Counted from the stretch's first letter, positions 54,101-62,756 are shown. The stretch is 64,000 nt of DNA from Mangrovitalea sediminis (GCF_002514725.1 NZ_NTLB01000005.1:310001-374000); one strand, 5' to 3'. The notes: generated by a model from the letters alone, not told the origin. Program-made: numbers and translations.

Positions 54101-54233
54101 TGCGGGGGAAATCGACATGGGGAAACAGGGCTACCGGTAACCGAAATGCCGTGGCGGCCCCGCCCGCTGCCAGGATAAACAACAGGAACAGGATCGAACG
54201 GCGGTGCCGGGCTGCCCACTCGGCAAAGTTCAT
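51183..54233 (-). CDS. RND efflux pump inner-membrane protein (pump 1)
   Basis: Proton-driven RND transporter of 1016 aa with 12 membrane helices. The TM4 motif GLIIDDAIVMIENIMRR carries the paired Asp of the HAE (hydrophobe/drug) group rather than the single Asp of heavy-metal CzcA proteins. Porter loops include RSVPGVREIRSDTSRG. ATG overlaps the adaptor stop. Last gene of the minus-strand operon outer-membrane factor-adaptor-pump. Substrate unknown. Confidence 0.93.
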   Translation of the reverse strand: MNFAEWAARHRRSILFLLFILAAGGAATAFRLPVALFPHVDFPRIRVELDAGDRPADQMTLDVTRPVEEAIRSVPGVREIRSDTSRGAADLSINFDWGANMPLTLQEVMSAVTQTLPSLPKGTTFTARRMDPTVDPVAAFSLTSATESQVALRDLAQYQLIPLLSSVKGVAKVTAIGGDHEEYRVEVDPAKLLAYGLTFADVTKALSATNVLKAVGRLDEHYNLYLMLSDTRLTGVKSIRHTILRSGKNGLVELGDIATVQTATVPHWSTVTADGKRAVSVQIFQQPSGNTVQIVKNIKAKLAAYRSKMPGDITVRNWYDQSQLIIASAGSVRDAILIGVALAALVLFVFLRSVRIMGIAILVVPAVLAATILLLYVLGMSFNIMTLGGMAAAVGLIIDDAIVMIENIMRRVRDGTGNRHDQVRYAAMEFTKPLTGSSLSTIIVFVPLAFLSGVTGAFFKALSLTMASSLIISYMIAWLAIPLLADHLISNRDIEREDEGPLARIIQRRYSRVLVAMLKRPLWLLALIVPLAGVGYVSYHRVGSGFMPAMDEGGFILDYRAEPGTSLAETDRLLRQVGQILMHNPNVATYSRRTGLQLGGGITGTNEGDFFVRLKPQPRETVWQVMDEVRHQVETQVPGLDIDMAQLMEDLIGDLTAVPQPIEIKLFGGSSDELLKTAPKVAAAISKIPGVVDVQDGVIVAGDSLRIQVDRAKAALMGIDPDTVTQDIQNYFSGVVTTHIQKGVRMLGIRVWVPRDIRHSIRDLERMQLRTPSGQVVSLKHIAKVTIEKGQPMITRDQLQRMVAVSARINGRDMGHTLQDVKRVLNQQGLLPGKMYYELGGLYKQQQIAFRGLIAVIIAAFALVFLLLLYLYESFRMAISVILMPLLAVNIVFAGLWLTGIELNITAMMGMTMVVGIVTEVAIFYFSEYKTLTQEHNEPEDIALVKAGVNRMRPIAMTTIAAILALAPLALGIGQGSAMQQPLAIAIISGLFIQMPLVLLAMPVIFALLKRIRYRA

Positions 54234-55276
54234 CAGTGAACCTCCCGCACGTGCATACCGTCCGTCAGTTCATAATTGCCGGTGATCACCACCGAGTCCC
54301 CAGCATGCACAGCGCCCGTGATCCCAACGTAGCCGTCGCTTTGGATCCCGGTCTGGATATAGTGCTTATGGGCGATGCCCTGATGATCAACGGTGAACAG
54401 GTAGTGTCCTTTGCGATCGTCCAAAATGGCGCTGGCCGGCACGGCCAGGCTGTTCGCCTGCTGCAAGGTGATATGGCCGCGCATCATTTCGTTGAAGATC
54501 AGGGCCGCGGCCTGAGCCGCGGGCACCGGCACGATGACGTCGACCAGCCCGGTGGCTGGATCGGCCATCGCATGAATCTGACCGATGCGCGAGTCGATCT
54601 TCAGGTCCGGGTTGAATACCGGTTCCAGGACAACGGTTTGCCCGGGTTTCAGGCGTGAGACGTCCTCTTGTTCGACACCCAGGGGCACCAACATGCCTTC
54701 CCGGCGGGCAACCTGGACTACGGTCGTGTCCTGTTGTACCCGGTCGCCCTGCGAAACGGCCACCTTGCTGACAACCCCATCAAAGGGAGAGCGCAGGATG
54801 CTGGTGGGAGTATCGGCGCCAAGGCGCCTTTGGGCCTGCAATGCCGCCTCTGCGCTCTTCAGGTCCTTCTGCGCGGACGCGACATCGCCCTGCGTGACCA
54901 GATGCTGACTGAAAAGTGATTGCTTTCGGGCCAATTCAGCCTTGGCATATTTCAGGTTCGCCTCGGCTTGCTGGTAATCCATGCGAGAGGCCGGGGAGGT
55001 GGCCAGTTGAATCAGTGCCTGCCCAGCGCTGACCTGCTCGCCGGGGCGCACCATAAGTTTCTCGATGGTACCGGCGTGGACGACAGCGATGTTGCTTTGG
55101 GAGTCGGGGTCCGGCACCACGCGGCCGTAAGTGTCGATCGTTTCGGTAAGGGTCCGTACCTGAAGGGTGACGGTCTTGACCTTCGCCGAGACAACGTCAT
55201 CAGCCCTGGCAACCTGCCCAAACAGGCAAAGAGCGACGAACAATCCCGTCAACGATGGGGAAAAGACGAACTTCAT
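54233..55276 (-). CDS. RND periplasmic adaptor (pump 1)
   Basis: Membrane fusion protein of 347 aa from ATG 55276 with AGGAG about 9 bp upstream. Signal peptide about 1-24 (VALCLFGQVARAD). Lipoyl halves surround a short coiled coil: AVVHAGTIEKLMVRPGEQVSAGQALIQL and RSPFDGVVSKVAVSQGDRVQ. The final part has AILDDRKGHYLFTVDHQGIAHKHYIQ. Overlaps both neighbours by a few bases. Confidence 0.9.
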   Translation of the reverse strand: MKFVFSPSLTGLFVALCLFGQVARADDVVSAKVKTVTLQVRTLTETIDTYGRVVPDPDSQSNIAVVHAGTIEKLMVRPGEQVSAGQALIQLATSPASRMDYQQAEANLKYAKAELARKQSLFSQHLVTQGDVASAQKDLKSAEAALQAQRRLGADTPTSILRSPFDGVVSKVAVSQGDRVQQDTTVVQVARREGMLVPLGVEQEDVSRLKPGQTVVLEPVFNPDLKIDSRIGQIHAMADPATGLVDVIVPVPAAQAAALIFNEMMRGHITLQQANSLAVPASAILDDRKGHYLFTVDHQGIAHKHYIQTGIQSDGYVGITGAVHAGDSVVITGNYELTDGMHVREVH

Positions 55277-56691
55277 GAGGGGTTCTTCTCCTGATTCGGG
55301 TGGCTGTTCGACAGGGAGTGCTGGGCATCTACCGGCCAACCCAGTAGTGTTTCAAGCGAAATACGGGCATCCCAGAGCGCGAGGCGCAAATCGATGGCAT
55401 CGGTTTCCTTTTTCAACAGGGTGTCCTGGATGTTCAGGTAGGAGAGGCTGTTGAAATTACCCGCCTGATAGGCTTTGAGCGCCTGTCGATAGACCTGTTG
55501 CAGCGTCGGCAGTGTCGCCTGCAGTTGCTCGTATTGCGCCTGCAGAAGCCGGAAGCGGCTATCGAGCTGATCGACATCGCTCAGGCTCTGATCGAGACGT
55601 GCCTGATAATCCTGGCGCAAGGCTGCACGGGTGGCCCGTTGAACGGCAATCTCGCCGCGGTTGACGTTCCACAAGGGGAGATTGATTTGCAACCCGAAGC
55701 CGAGGGTACGCACGTCCGACGTATCGTTGGCGCTATTGAAACCCAGGCTGATTGACGGGAACTGGTCCAGAATGGCCTTGCGTACCTTGGCCTCCTGGCT
55801 TTGGTAGCCCGCGCGAAGCGCCAACAGGTCAGGGCGGTGGCGAACCAGGATCGCCGCATCGGCGTTCATCGCCGGAGGTAGGACCGGTATCGATACGCCT
55901 TGCGGTTTCAGGTTGAGGATGACATTCGGTTTCAGACCGAGCAGAGCGTTTAACTGGTGACGACTATCGGAGAGATCCAGCCGCGCCTGATAGAGTTGCC
56001 CCTGAATATCGGTATAGCCCGTGAGGTCGTTACTGAGGGTCTCCAGCGTAATATTACCGAGAGACAGTTGATGCTGGGCGTTCTGGTAGCGCTGTTTTTG
56101 TGTGGCGGCACTTTGGTTCAGCAGCGCGACTTTATCCTGATCGGCCAAAACCCTGAAATACAGCTGCCGTGCTTTTTGCGCGGTTTGCCATTCCTGCCAG
56201 AGCAGGTCCAAGCGGGTTTTCCGGTGTTCGCCGCGCGCACTGTCGACACTCGCGCTGTGATCGATCAGCGTCATCAGGTCATAGCTGAGACCGAGTGATT
56301 TTGCATTGCTCAGGCCGGGACCGTTCGATGTAGGGTGATCCAGCGAGAAGGCAAGCTGGGGGTCCGGCAACAGGTGTGCCGCGTAGAGTTGCGCTCCGGC
56401 CACACCCAGTTGTGCGCGACGGGCCTTGAGTTCCGGATTATTGGCGACCGTCAGCATGGCGACGCCGACACTGTCCAGCCCCTCTGCGGGGTTCAGGGCA
56501 TGATGCCGTAACGGGGGTAAAGGGATGGCCTGCTGGTCGACCGTGGCTGGAATCTGATCTGCAAGATCGCTCGAGTGGGGCAATGGCTGAGCCTGATAGG
56601 TGGCGCAACCGGCAAGCAATAGCAAGCAGGATGCGGGTACCAGTACTTTCAGGCGCGATACGGGTTGCCGAGCTTTGGGGCGCGCGGGCAT
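55273..56691 (-). CDS. TolC-family outer-membrane lipoprotein (pump 1)
   Basis: Outer-membrane factor of 472 aa; lipobox LLAGC with Cys29. Outer-membrane efflux repeats: VANNPELKARRAQLGVAGAQLYAAHLLPDPQLAFSLD and LVRHRPDLLALRAGYQSQEAKVRKAILDQFPSISLGFNSA. First gene of pump 1, divergent from the response regulator, with a direct-repeat box 75 bp upstream. Confidence 0.92.
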   Translation of the reverse strand: MPARPKARQPVSRLKVLVPASCLLLLAGCATYQAQPLPHSSDLADQIPATVDQQAIPLPPLRHHALNPAEGLDSVGVAMLTVANNPELKARRAQLGVAGAQLYAAHLLPDPQLAFSLDHPTSNGPGLSNAKSLGLSYDLMTLIDHSASVDSARGEHRKTRLDLLWQEWQTAQKARQLYFRVLADQDKVALLNQSAATQKQRYQNAQHQLSLGNITLETLSNDLTGYTDIQGQLYQARLDLSDSRHQLNALLGLKPNVILNLKPQGVSIPVLPPAMNADAAILVRHRPDLLALRAGYQSQEAKVRKAILDQFPSISLGFNSANDTSDVRTLGFGLQINLPLWNVNRGEIAVQRATRAALRQDYQARLDQSLSDVDQLDSRFRLLQAQYEQLQATLPTLQQVYRQALKAYQAGNFNSLSYLNIQDTLLKKETDAIDLRLALWDARISLETLLGWPVDAQHSLSNSHPNQEKNPS

Positions 56692-56764
56692 GGGATATTT
56701 TCCTGTCCTTTATCGTTCCGTCCGTTCGTGACGGCTTTTGAGGATGAGTAGAATGGCATTGATG

Positions 56765-56781
56765 AATTAGGCTTTTATTAG
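56765..56781 (-). promoter_or_regulatory. OmpR-type box for pump 1
   Basis: Reading the minus strand: CTAATA-AAAGC-CTAATT, an 11-bp-period direct repeat. Nine bases further lies CATTCT (56755-56750) as a possible -10, leaving a leader of about 50 nt to the outer-membrane factor gene. Confidence 0.6.
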
Positions 56782-56810
56782 CGGTTTACAGATGGAGGCG
56801 CACCGCGCCG

Positions 56811-56827
56811 CTAATCGTTCCCTAATC
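56811..56827 (+). promoter_or_regulatory. OmpR-type box for the two-component operon
   Basis: CTAATC-GTTCC-CTAATC, direct repeat with 11-bp period, followed after 9 bases by CACACT (56837-56842) as possible -10. Mirrors the box facing pump 1. Confidence 0.62.
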
Positions 56828-56902
56828 TTTCGAGGCCACACTCAAGGCCAAATGAGCTATCGCTGCGAGACGCTGCGCGGTGAATCGAGTCGGGTGAAGG
56901 TT

Positions 56903-57565
56903 ATGAGAGTCTTGTTGGTGGAAGATGATGAGATGCTTGGCGCGGCCGTTGAGCAGGGACTGAGAGACGAGGGCTACGCAGCGGACTGGGCCCTTGATGG
57001 CCAACTGGCACAAGCGTCCCTCGCCGCCCAGCGCTATGATGTGGTGCTGCTGGATCTGACGCTGCCCAAGGTGCCCGGGCTGGATGTCCTGCAGGGCTTG
57101 CGCCGTGAGCGCAATCCTATACCGGTCATCATCATCACCGCCCGCGACGATATCGATATGCGTATCCGGGGCCTGGACCTTGGCGCCGATGACTATGTCA
57201 TCAAGCCGTTCGCCCTGCGAGAGTTGCTTGCACGTATGCGTGCCGTGGTCCGTCGTCGCGGGGGTCACCTGGATAATATGTTGTCCTGTGGCGCCCTGAC
57301 ACTGGACACCAATACCCACGAAGCGACGTATGAAGGCAAGCACTGTCGGCTGACGGCACGAGAGTTTGCTTTGCTGAATGCACTCCTGCTGAAGCCCGGG
57401 AAGATTCTCTCCCGCAGCGAGCTGGAGGATCGCATCTACGGCTGGAACGAGGAAGTCGAAAGTAATGCCGTCGACTTCCTGATTCACGGCATCCGTCGAA
57501 AGCTGGGGTCCGGCGTGATCGAAAATATACGGGGGGCAGGGTGGCTGATTCGAAGCGAAACCTGA
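56903..57565 (+). CDS. OmpR-family response regulator (QseB/PmrA-like)
   Basis: Two-domain regulator of 220 aa. Receiver with acidic pocket VEDDE and phospho-acceptor Asp51 in LLDLTLPKVPG; Lys in YVIKPF. The C-terminal winged helix includes LTAREFALLNALLLKPGKILSRSELEDRIYGWNEEVESNAVDFLIHGIRRKLG. GTG at 56894 is an alternative start. It overlaps the kinase gene by 25 bp. Close to QseB/PmrA regulators, which read direct repeats of the kind found upstream. Confidence 0.92.
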   Translation: MRVLLVEDDEMLGAAVEQGLRDEGYAADWALDGQLAQASLAAQRYDVVLLDLTLPKVPGLDVLQGLRRERNPIPVIIITARDDIDMRIRGLDLGADDYVIKPFALRELLARMRAVVRRRGGHLDNMLSCGALTLDTNTHEATYEGKHCRLTAREFALLNALLLKPGKILSRSELEDRIYGWNEEVESNAVDFLIHGIRRKLGSGVIENIRGAGWLIRSET

Positions 57566-58869
57566 CGCTGTCGCTGCAGGGGCGACTGGCGCGAGATCTT
57601 ACCATCCTGATCCTCACTCTGGGGGCCGTCGCCACCGCGCTGTCCTTTTCGCTGGCCTATAACGACGCCCATGCGCTGCAGGATACGGAACTGAAGCAGG
57701 TGGCCGGTCTCTATCCCCCCGGAGAACAGCATGTCCTGCGTTCAATGCTCCACCCCAAGACCGATATCCAGGACGACAGTCTGATCCAGATCTGGCCGCA
57801 ACGGGTCTGGAAGCGGTTTGCCATCGATCTGTTGCCGGACGGCTACAGCGATGTCCACCTCCAGGGTGAGGATTGGCGTCTCTACAAGGAAAGCCGTTCT
57901 GGTCACGGAGGGGTTGCAGTGCTGCAGTCGACCGATCTTCGTGACGAACTCGCCGCATCCAGCGCCCTGCAGACACTATTGCCCTTGCTCCTGACGATTC
58001 CGGCCATGCTCTGGTTGAGCCGTCGGACGCTGGCCCAAGGCTTCACAACGGTCCAGGATGCCATTCGGCGTATCGACCGGCGTTCGCCGGGAGATGTCTC
58101 GCCTCTGGTGATGGAGACACCTGTTCAGGAAATCCAGCCTTTTGTGGATTCCATCAATGGCCTGTTGGAGAGGGCGGGTGCCGAAATGGAGCGCCAGCAA
58201 CGCTTTATCGCCGATGCCGCCCACGAATTACGCACACCGCTAGCGGCCATGACGGTGCAGGTCGGCAATCTTCAGCGCGTGGATTCCCTGGATGAGTTGG
58301 GAGAACGCCTGGCGCCCCTGAATGCCGGGTTGCAGCGGATGGAGCGACTGGTCAATCAACTGCTGACATTGGCACGCAATCAGGCCGTGACAGCCCCCGT
58401 GCGGCAGCCGGTGGATTTTGCCGAGATCGCACGCGACATGGTTGGGAACCTGCTACCGCTTGCACGGGCCAAGGACATCGATCTTGGTCTCTATGCCCCG
58501 GGATCCTGCATGGTCAGCGCGCAGCCGGGTGAGCTCGAAACCCTCATCCAGGCATTACTGGAAAACGCCATCAAATATACACCTGCGGGAGGGCACATTA
58601 CGGTACGCGTGACCAACGGGAGGGATCATGCCTCGCTCGAAATCGAGGACAGCGGCCCGGGTATCCCTGTCGACCAACAGGCCGACATTTTCGATCCCTT
58701 TCATCGCGGTGCCAATGCCAGTGGGGAAGGCAGCGGTCTCGGACTGGCTATCGCGAAAGCCATTTCAGAACGCTATGCTGGCGATCTCCTCCTGGAAAAC
58801 CTGCTTGACGAAGCTGGCCAGCCCAACGGGCTGTGCGTGCGTTACCGGCACCCCATCGCGCCGGTTTGA
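57541..58869 (+). CDS. Sensor histidine kinase (QseC/PmrB-like)
   Basis: Membrane kinase of 442 aa starting with GTG. Helix 1 about 20-39, a periplasmic domain of ~100 residues, helix 2 about 143-160, HAMP-like linker, His228 in AAHELRTPLAAM, N-box LLENAIKYTPAGG, G-boxes DSGPGIP and GEGSGLGLAIAKAIS. Cognate partner of the overlapping response regulator. Signal not known. Confidence 0.92.
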   Translation: MADSKRNLTLSLQGRLARDLTILILTLGAVATALSFSLAYNDAHALQDTELKQVAGLYPPGEQHVLRSMLHPKTDIQDDSLIQIWPQRVWKRFAIDLLPDGYSDVHLQGEDWRLYKESRSGHGGVAVLQSTDLRDELAASSALQTLLPLLLTIPAMLWLSRRTLAQGFTTVQDAIRRIDRRSPGDVSPLVMETPVQEIQPFVDSINGLLERAGAEMERQQRFIADAAHELRTPLAAMTVQVGNLQRVDSLDELGERLAPLNAGLQRMERLVNQLLTLARNQAVTAPVRQPVDFAEIARDMVGNLLPLARAKDIDLGLYAPGSCMVSAQPGELETLIQALLENAIKYTPAGGHITVRVTNGRDHASLEIEDSGPGIPVDQQADIFDPFHRGANASGEGSGLGLAIAKAISERYAGDLLLENLLDEAGQPNGLCVRYRHPIAPV

Positions 58870-58909
58870 TGGGGGCTCGTCAGCGTAACCCGACAATGCC
58901 GAGGGCCTG

Positions 58910-59959
58910 ATGTCTCAGAAATTCTTCCTTCCCGGAGGCGCCCTGGCCGCATTGGTCGCGGCGGCGCTCTTTGGTGCTGGCACGCCAGCCTCGAAATGGC
59001 TGCTGGACAGTATCGGTCCCTGGCTGATGGCCGGATTGCTCTACCTGGGATGCGGTCTGGGGCTGACGCTGTACCGGTTGCTGACCCGTCCGCCTGCTGT
59101 ATCGATGGCGCCCGCGGAGTGGGGATGGTTAATCGCAGCCGTCCTGGCCGGTGGCGTGGCCGGGCCCGTATTGTTGATGTTCGGCCTGACGGGAATGCCG
59201 GCCGCCTCAACAGCCTTGCTGCTCAATGCAGAGTCCGTATTTACTGCCTTGCTTGCCTGGGTATTCTTTCACGAGAACGTCGACCGACGTATCGCCCTGG
59301 GCATGTTATCCATCGTCGCCGGTGCCGTTTTGCTGAGCTGGCCGGCCCACCTTCAATTCTCCAGCCTCTGGCCCTCCCTCTGTGTGCTCGGCGCCTGCCT
59401 GGCCTGGGGCGTGGACAATAACCTGACGCGCAAGATTGCCTTGTCCGATGCGAGTTTCATTGCGGCGGTTAAAGGGTGGGTCGCCGGCATTATCAATGTA
59501 TTGCTGGCCGTCATTATCGGAACATCGATGCCGCCTGTTCATGCCATGCTGGGTGCGCTGGTCGTCGGTTCACTGGCTTATGGCGCCAGTCTGGCATTGT
59601 TTGTGGTGGCATTGAGGGATCTCGGCACGGCCCGAACCGGTGCCTACTTTTCAGTCGCCCCGTTCTTTGGTGCCGTGCTGGCCATTTTCTGGCTTCGCGA
59701 GCCGCTGAATGGACACCTTATTGCCGCCGGGGCACTGATGGCCTTCGGTGTCTGGCTGCACCTCACCGAGAAACACAGCCATCCCCACACCCATGAAAGC
59801 CTTTTGCACGATCACTGGCATGTCCACGACGAGCATCACCAGCACGAGCATGATTATCCGGTTGCTCCGGGCGTGAGGCACAAGCACGTTCATCAACATG
59901 CGCCGTTAACGCATAGTCACCACCATTTCCCTGATGCTCATCACCGGCATCGCCACTAA
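58910..59959 (+). CDS. EamA transporter with histidine-rich C-terminal tail
   Basis: DMT-family transporter of 349 aa with ten helices in about the first 285 residues (GAGTPASKWLLDSIG, GLTGMPAASTALLLNAESVFTALLAWVFFHENV). The last ~60 residues carry about 24 histidines in HxH and HHH groups, ending HHRHRH, which predicts binding of transition metals such as Zn, Ni or Co. It follows the kinase by 40 bp and is probably in the two-component operon. Metal transport or sensing is inference; the tail may only buffer metal. Confidence 0.88.
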   Translation: MSQKFFLPGGALAALVAAALFGAGTPASKWLLDSIGPWLMAGLLYLGCGLGLTLYRLLTRPPAVSMAPAEWGWLIAAVLAGGVAGPVLLMFGLTGMPAASTALLLNAESVFTALLAWVFFHENVDRRIALGMLSIVAGAVLLSWPAHLQFSSLWPSLCVLGACLAWGVDNNLTRKIALSDASFIAAVKGWVAGIINVLLAVIIGTSMPPVHAMLGALVVGSLAYGASLALFVVALRDLGTARTGAYFSVAPFFGAVLAIFWLREPLNGHLIAAGALMAFGVWLHLTEKHSHPHTHESLLHDHWHVHDEHHQHEHDYPVAPGVRHKHVHQHAPLTHSHHHFPDAHHRHRH

Positions 59960-60354
59960 AGGACACTGAACAGGGAGGTAGGGACGACCTGTTTTGTCAG
60001 GGCAACGCTGACGATATAGAAGAACATAAATAGCCCAAGAGCCAGGCAGGTCACGCGGATACGGCGTGTGCGGCCCCTTTTGAGGGCGAGGGTGCCGAAT
60101 CCAATATACGCAAACAGGCCAATGACTTTCGCCGTCAGCCAGGGGGTTTCGAAGGGATACTGGTGAATCATCCATGCCAGGATCAGTGCACTGGCCAGCA
60201 GCAGGCTGTCGACGACATGCGGCACCACCCGGATCCAGCGCTGTCGGAGCCGGTCAGAGCCGGTCATCATCCAATATCCCCGGATGCTGAAAAGAATGAA
60301 TGTGGTTGCGACCGCTGAGATATGGACAGTCTTTATGATGAAAAAGGACAGCAT
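59956..60354 (-). CDS. SirB2-like membrane protein
   Basis: Protein of 132 aa with four hydrophobic segments: MLSFFIIKTVHISAVATTFILFSIRGYWMM, VVPHVVDSLLLASALILAWMI, LTAKVIGLFAYIGFGTLALKRG and a last helix. Conserved His in KTVHIS and PHVVD fits the SirB2 family. Stop codons of this gene and the EamA gene overlap convergently. The name SirB is historical; no virulence role is implied. Confidence 0.83.
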   Translation of the reverse strand: MLSFFIIKTVHISAVATTFILFSIRGYWMMTGSDRLRQRWIRVVPHVVDSLLLASALILAWMIHQYPFETPWLTAKVIGLFAYIGFGTLALKRGRTRRIRVTCLALGLFMFFYIVSVALTKQVVPTSLFSVL

Positions 60355-60512
60355 GTTCACGGGTCCGGTTGGTCGGTGAATGCCTGTTTTTGCGAAGCAG
60401 CCTTGCATTCAGGAAGTCTACACATCTCCTGGCGTCGGTGGCTTCGCAATCGTCTCAAAATTCCCCATAATCGGCTCCTTCATCCGCAAGGATCCCATGG
60501 AGTTGTTGCCGC

Positions 60513-61544
60513 ATGTATGCTTTTACTCCGTCGACCGCCCGTTTTCTGGCGTTCTGCTGCGCCGCGCTCGTCTTCCTTTTCGTTCTCAAGCTGTCACTGC
60601 TGGCCCCCCTGTATTCCGGGTTGCTGACCTACGCCCTGGTGACGGCCCTTTCGGGGCGGCTGGCGCAGCACGTGCCGCATACCCACGGCGCAAAAGTCTT
60701 GTCGGCCTGGATCGTGGCGGCGCTCGTGGCTGTGGTGCTGGTGGGGATAGGGCTGGCAATCCATGCCCAGGTCCGGAATGGTTTTGGTTTGCAACGACTG
60801 CTGGTTGAGATGAGCAAGATCCTCAGTTCCGCACGGATTTGGCTGCCGCACTCGCTGAGTGCACTGCTGCCGGAACAGAGCGATTTGCTCAAGGAAGCCG
60901 GTGACTGGCTCAAGCAGCATGCGGCGCTGGTCGGCGCTGCCGGACTGGGCACTCTTAAACTGTTTGGCTATATCGTCGTCGGTATCCTGCTGGGTGCCAT
61001 GATCGGTGTGAGCGATGTTACCCGCGAAACCCCTTTGGGGCCGGCCTCCCGTTATCTGATGGCGCAGGTGATCGGGCTTCGTGAGGCCTTTTGGCAGGTG
61101 GCCACAGCACAGTTGAAAATCTCAGCGTTAAACACGTTGTTGACCGCGATTTACCTGGTGGTCGCGCTCCCCATCGCCGGCATTCACCTGCCGTTTACCA
61201 AGACCTTGCTGATCATCACCTTTGTCGCGGGATTACTGCCGGTTCTGGGTAATCTGGTTTCCAATACGGTTATGGTGGTTATCAGCCTTTCGGCCTCGTT
61301 GAACGTGGCTTTGGCGTCGCTGATCTTCCTCGTTGCGGTACATAAGCTGGAATACTTTGCCAATGCCCGCATTGTCGGTGGAGAAATCAAGGCCAAGGCG
61401 TGGGAAATCCTGCTCTGCATGCTGGTGATGGAGCGTATCTTCGGCATAGTCGGTGTGATCGCCGGTCCCGTGTTCTACGCCTGGATGAAAAGTGAATGGC
61501 ATCGCTGGGACCGAGCCAGCGAGGATGTCATCCGTTTCTCCTGA
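60513..61544 (+). CDS. AI-2E-family membrane permease
   Basis: Polytopic protein of 343 aa with about eight helices in the typical order (two helices, a soluble stretch about 80-135, then LGTLKLFGYIVVGILLGAMIG and FTKTLLIITFVAGLLPVLGNLVSNTVMVVIS). The final DPxxWG-like region is replaced by ARIVGGEIKAKAWEILLCMLVMERIFGIVGVIAGPVFYAW. GGAG lies 10 bp before the ATG. The family ranges from exporters to Na+/H+ antiporters; the role is open. Confidence 0.87.
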   Translation: MYAFTPSTARFLAFCCAALVFLFVLKLSLLAPLYSGLLTYALVTALSGRLAQHVPHTHGAKVLSAWIVAALVAVVLVGIGLAIHAQVRNGFGLQRLLVEMSKILSSARIWLPHSLSALLPEQSDLLKEAGDWLKQHAALVGAAGLGTLKLFGYIVVGILLGAMIGVSDVTRETPLGPASRYLMAQVIGLREAFWQVATAQLKISALNTLLTAIYLVVALPIAGIHLPFTKTLLIITFVAGLLPVLGNLVSNTVMVVISLSASLNVALASLIFLVAVHKLEYFANARIVGGEIKAKAWEILLCMLVMERIFGIVGVIAGPVFYAWMKSEWHRWDRASEDVIRFS

Positions 61545-61548
61545 GCTC

Positions 61549-61565
61549 CTAAGTATCCCCTAATT
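61549..61565 (+). promoter_or_regulatory. OmpR-type box for pump 2
   Basis: CTAAGT-ATCCC-CTAATT, 11-bp-period direct repeat like those at 56765 and 56811, with TAGCCT (61575-61580) 9 bases downstream as possible -10. Confidence 0.55.
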
Positions 61566-61721
61566 CAAGTGGGCTAGCCTGAGTCGAACGGACTCTGTCA
61601 GCCCATGTTTTCGATTTTCCATGGGCATCCACCGAAGGCCGGCCCAGCCGTCATGCCATCGAGACTGATTGGCATGCCGCTGAGTCCTGTCAGCCTTGAG
61701 CCTTTCCGGAGCTTGTTCGCC

Positions 61722-62753
61722 ATGCCCCTTCTGCGGTTTCTGTTGTTACCGATCCTGGTTGGCGTTGTATCTATGGCGATGGCTTCACCGTCGCCTAAGG
61801 TGTTTCACGTCGAGCTTCGTCCTCTGCAGCAACGGGTCAGCCTCTTTGCCAAGGTGGTCGCCAGCCAGCCCGTCTCATTGTCTGCCAATGCCTCTGGACG
61901 TCTGAGCGGGTTCTCCCTGGTCGTGGGCGACAGGGTTGCGGCCGGTCAGATGATCGGCCGTTTGGAATCGCCAACAAGCGTGGCCTCTCAGGCGTCTGCT
62001 GAGCAGGCTTTCCAGCAGGACGAAAAGGATGTCGCCTTCTATCGTCGCCGGCTACAGCTGATCCAGCAGAAACAACATCAGCGTTTTGCGACAGAAGCCA
62101 ATGTGCTTGAGCTGACGCAACAGCTTAGCGACAGTGAATCCCGTCTGGCCATCGCGCGAATGCACCTCGACGCCCTGAGGCAGGAATCTCGGATCCTGGC
62201 GCCGGTGGCGGGGCAGATCGTCGCGATCAAGGCCGGCGAGGGTGACCATTTGACGCCGGGGCAAGCCATTGCAACGATTCAGCCCGACAAAGGCCTCTGG
62301 TTGAGGGCTGAAACCTACGGCGAACAAGGTTTTAAGCTGGCGCCCGGAGACAGCGGACAGTTTCGTGCTGAGAGTTCGGGACGCCATGTCTCGGTCGAAG
62401 TCGTGTCCCGGTATCCGGATCCGTCTTTACCGGGCCGCTGGTGGGTTGACCTGAAACCGGCCAGAGTCCCTGTAAATTGGTTCCCCGGTGAGTTCGGCGA
62501 GTTACGCCTGACCATAAAAAGCCGGCAGCTCCCCGCGGTACCCACGAGCGCTCTGATACTGGATGCAGGCACCTGGTGGGTGATGCAGGAGATCGCCGGT
62601 AAGGCCACGCCCGTCGAAGTCAGTCTTGCAGCGACCCAGCAGGGTTGGAGCTGGATCAGGAAAGGGCTTTCTCCGGGGGACAGGGTCGTTATCGACGGTG
62701 CTTACGCGCTGTACCACAAGGATTTCTCCAGCCACTATTCGAACCCGGACTGA
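61722..62753 (+). CDS. RND periplasmic adaptor (pump 2)
   Basis: Membrane fusion protein of 343 aa from ATG 61722 (MPLLRFLLLPILVGVVSMAMA signal); the open frame begins at 61605 but lacks a ribosome site. A lipoyl half SANASGRLSGFSLVVGDRVAAGQMIGRLE, a coiled coil about 85-150 and the second lipoyl half ILAPVAGQIVAIKAGEGDHLTPGQAIATIQP are visible. CGGAGC lies about 10 bp before the start. Adjoins the pump gene (3-bp gap). Confidence 0.85.
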   Translation: MPLLRFLLLPILVGVVSMAMASPSPKVFHVELRPLQQRVSLFAKVVASQPVSLSANASGRLSGFSLVVGDRVAAGQMIGRLESPTSVASQASAEQAFQQDEKDVAFYRRRLQLIQQKQHQRFATEANVLELTQQLSDSESRLAIARMHLDALRQESRILAPVAGQIVAIKAGEGDHLTPGQAIATIQPDKGLWLRAETYGEQGFKLAPGDSGQFRAESSGRHVSVEVVSRYPDPSLPGRWWVDLKPARVPVNWFPGEFGELRLTIKSRQLPAVPTSALILDAGTWWVMQEIAGKATPVEVSLAATQQGWSWIRKGLSPGDRVVIDGAYALYHKDFSSHYSNPD

Positions 62754-62756
62754 CCT

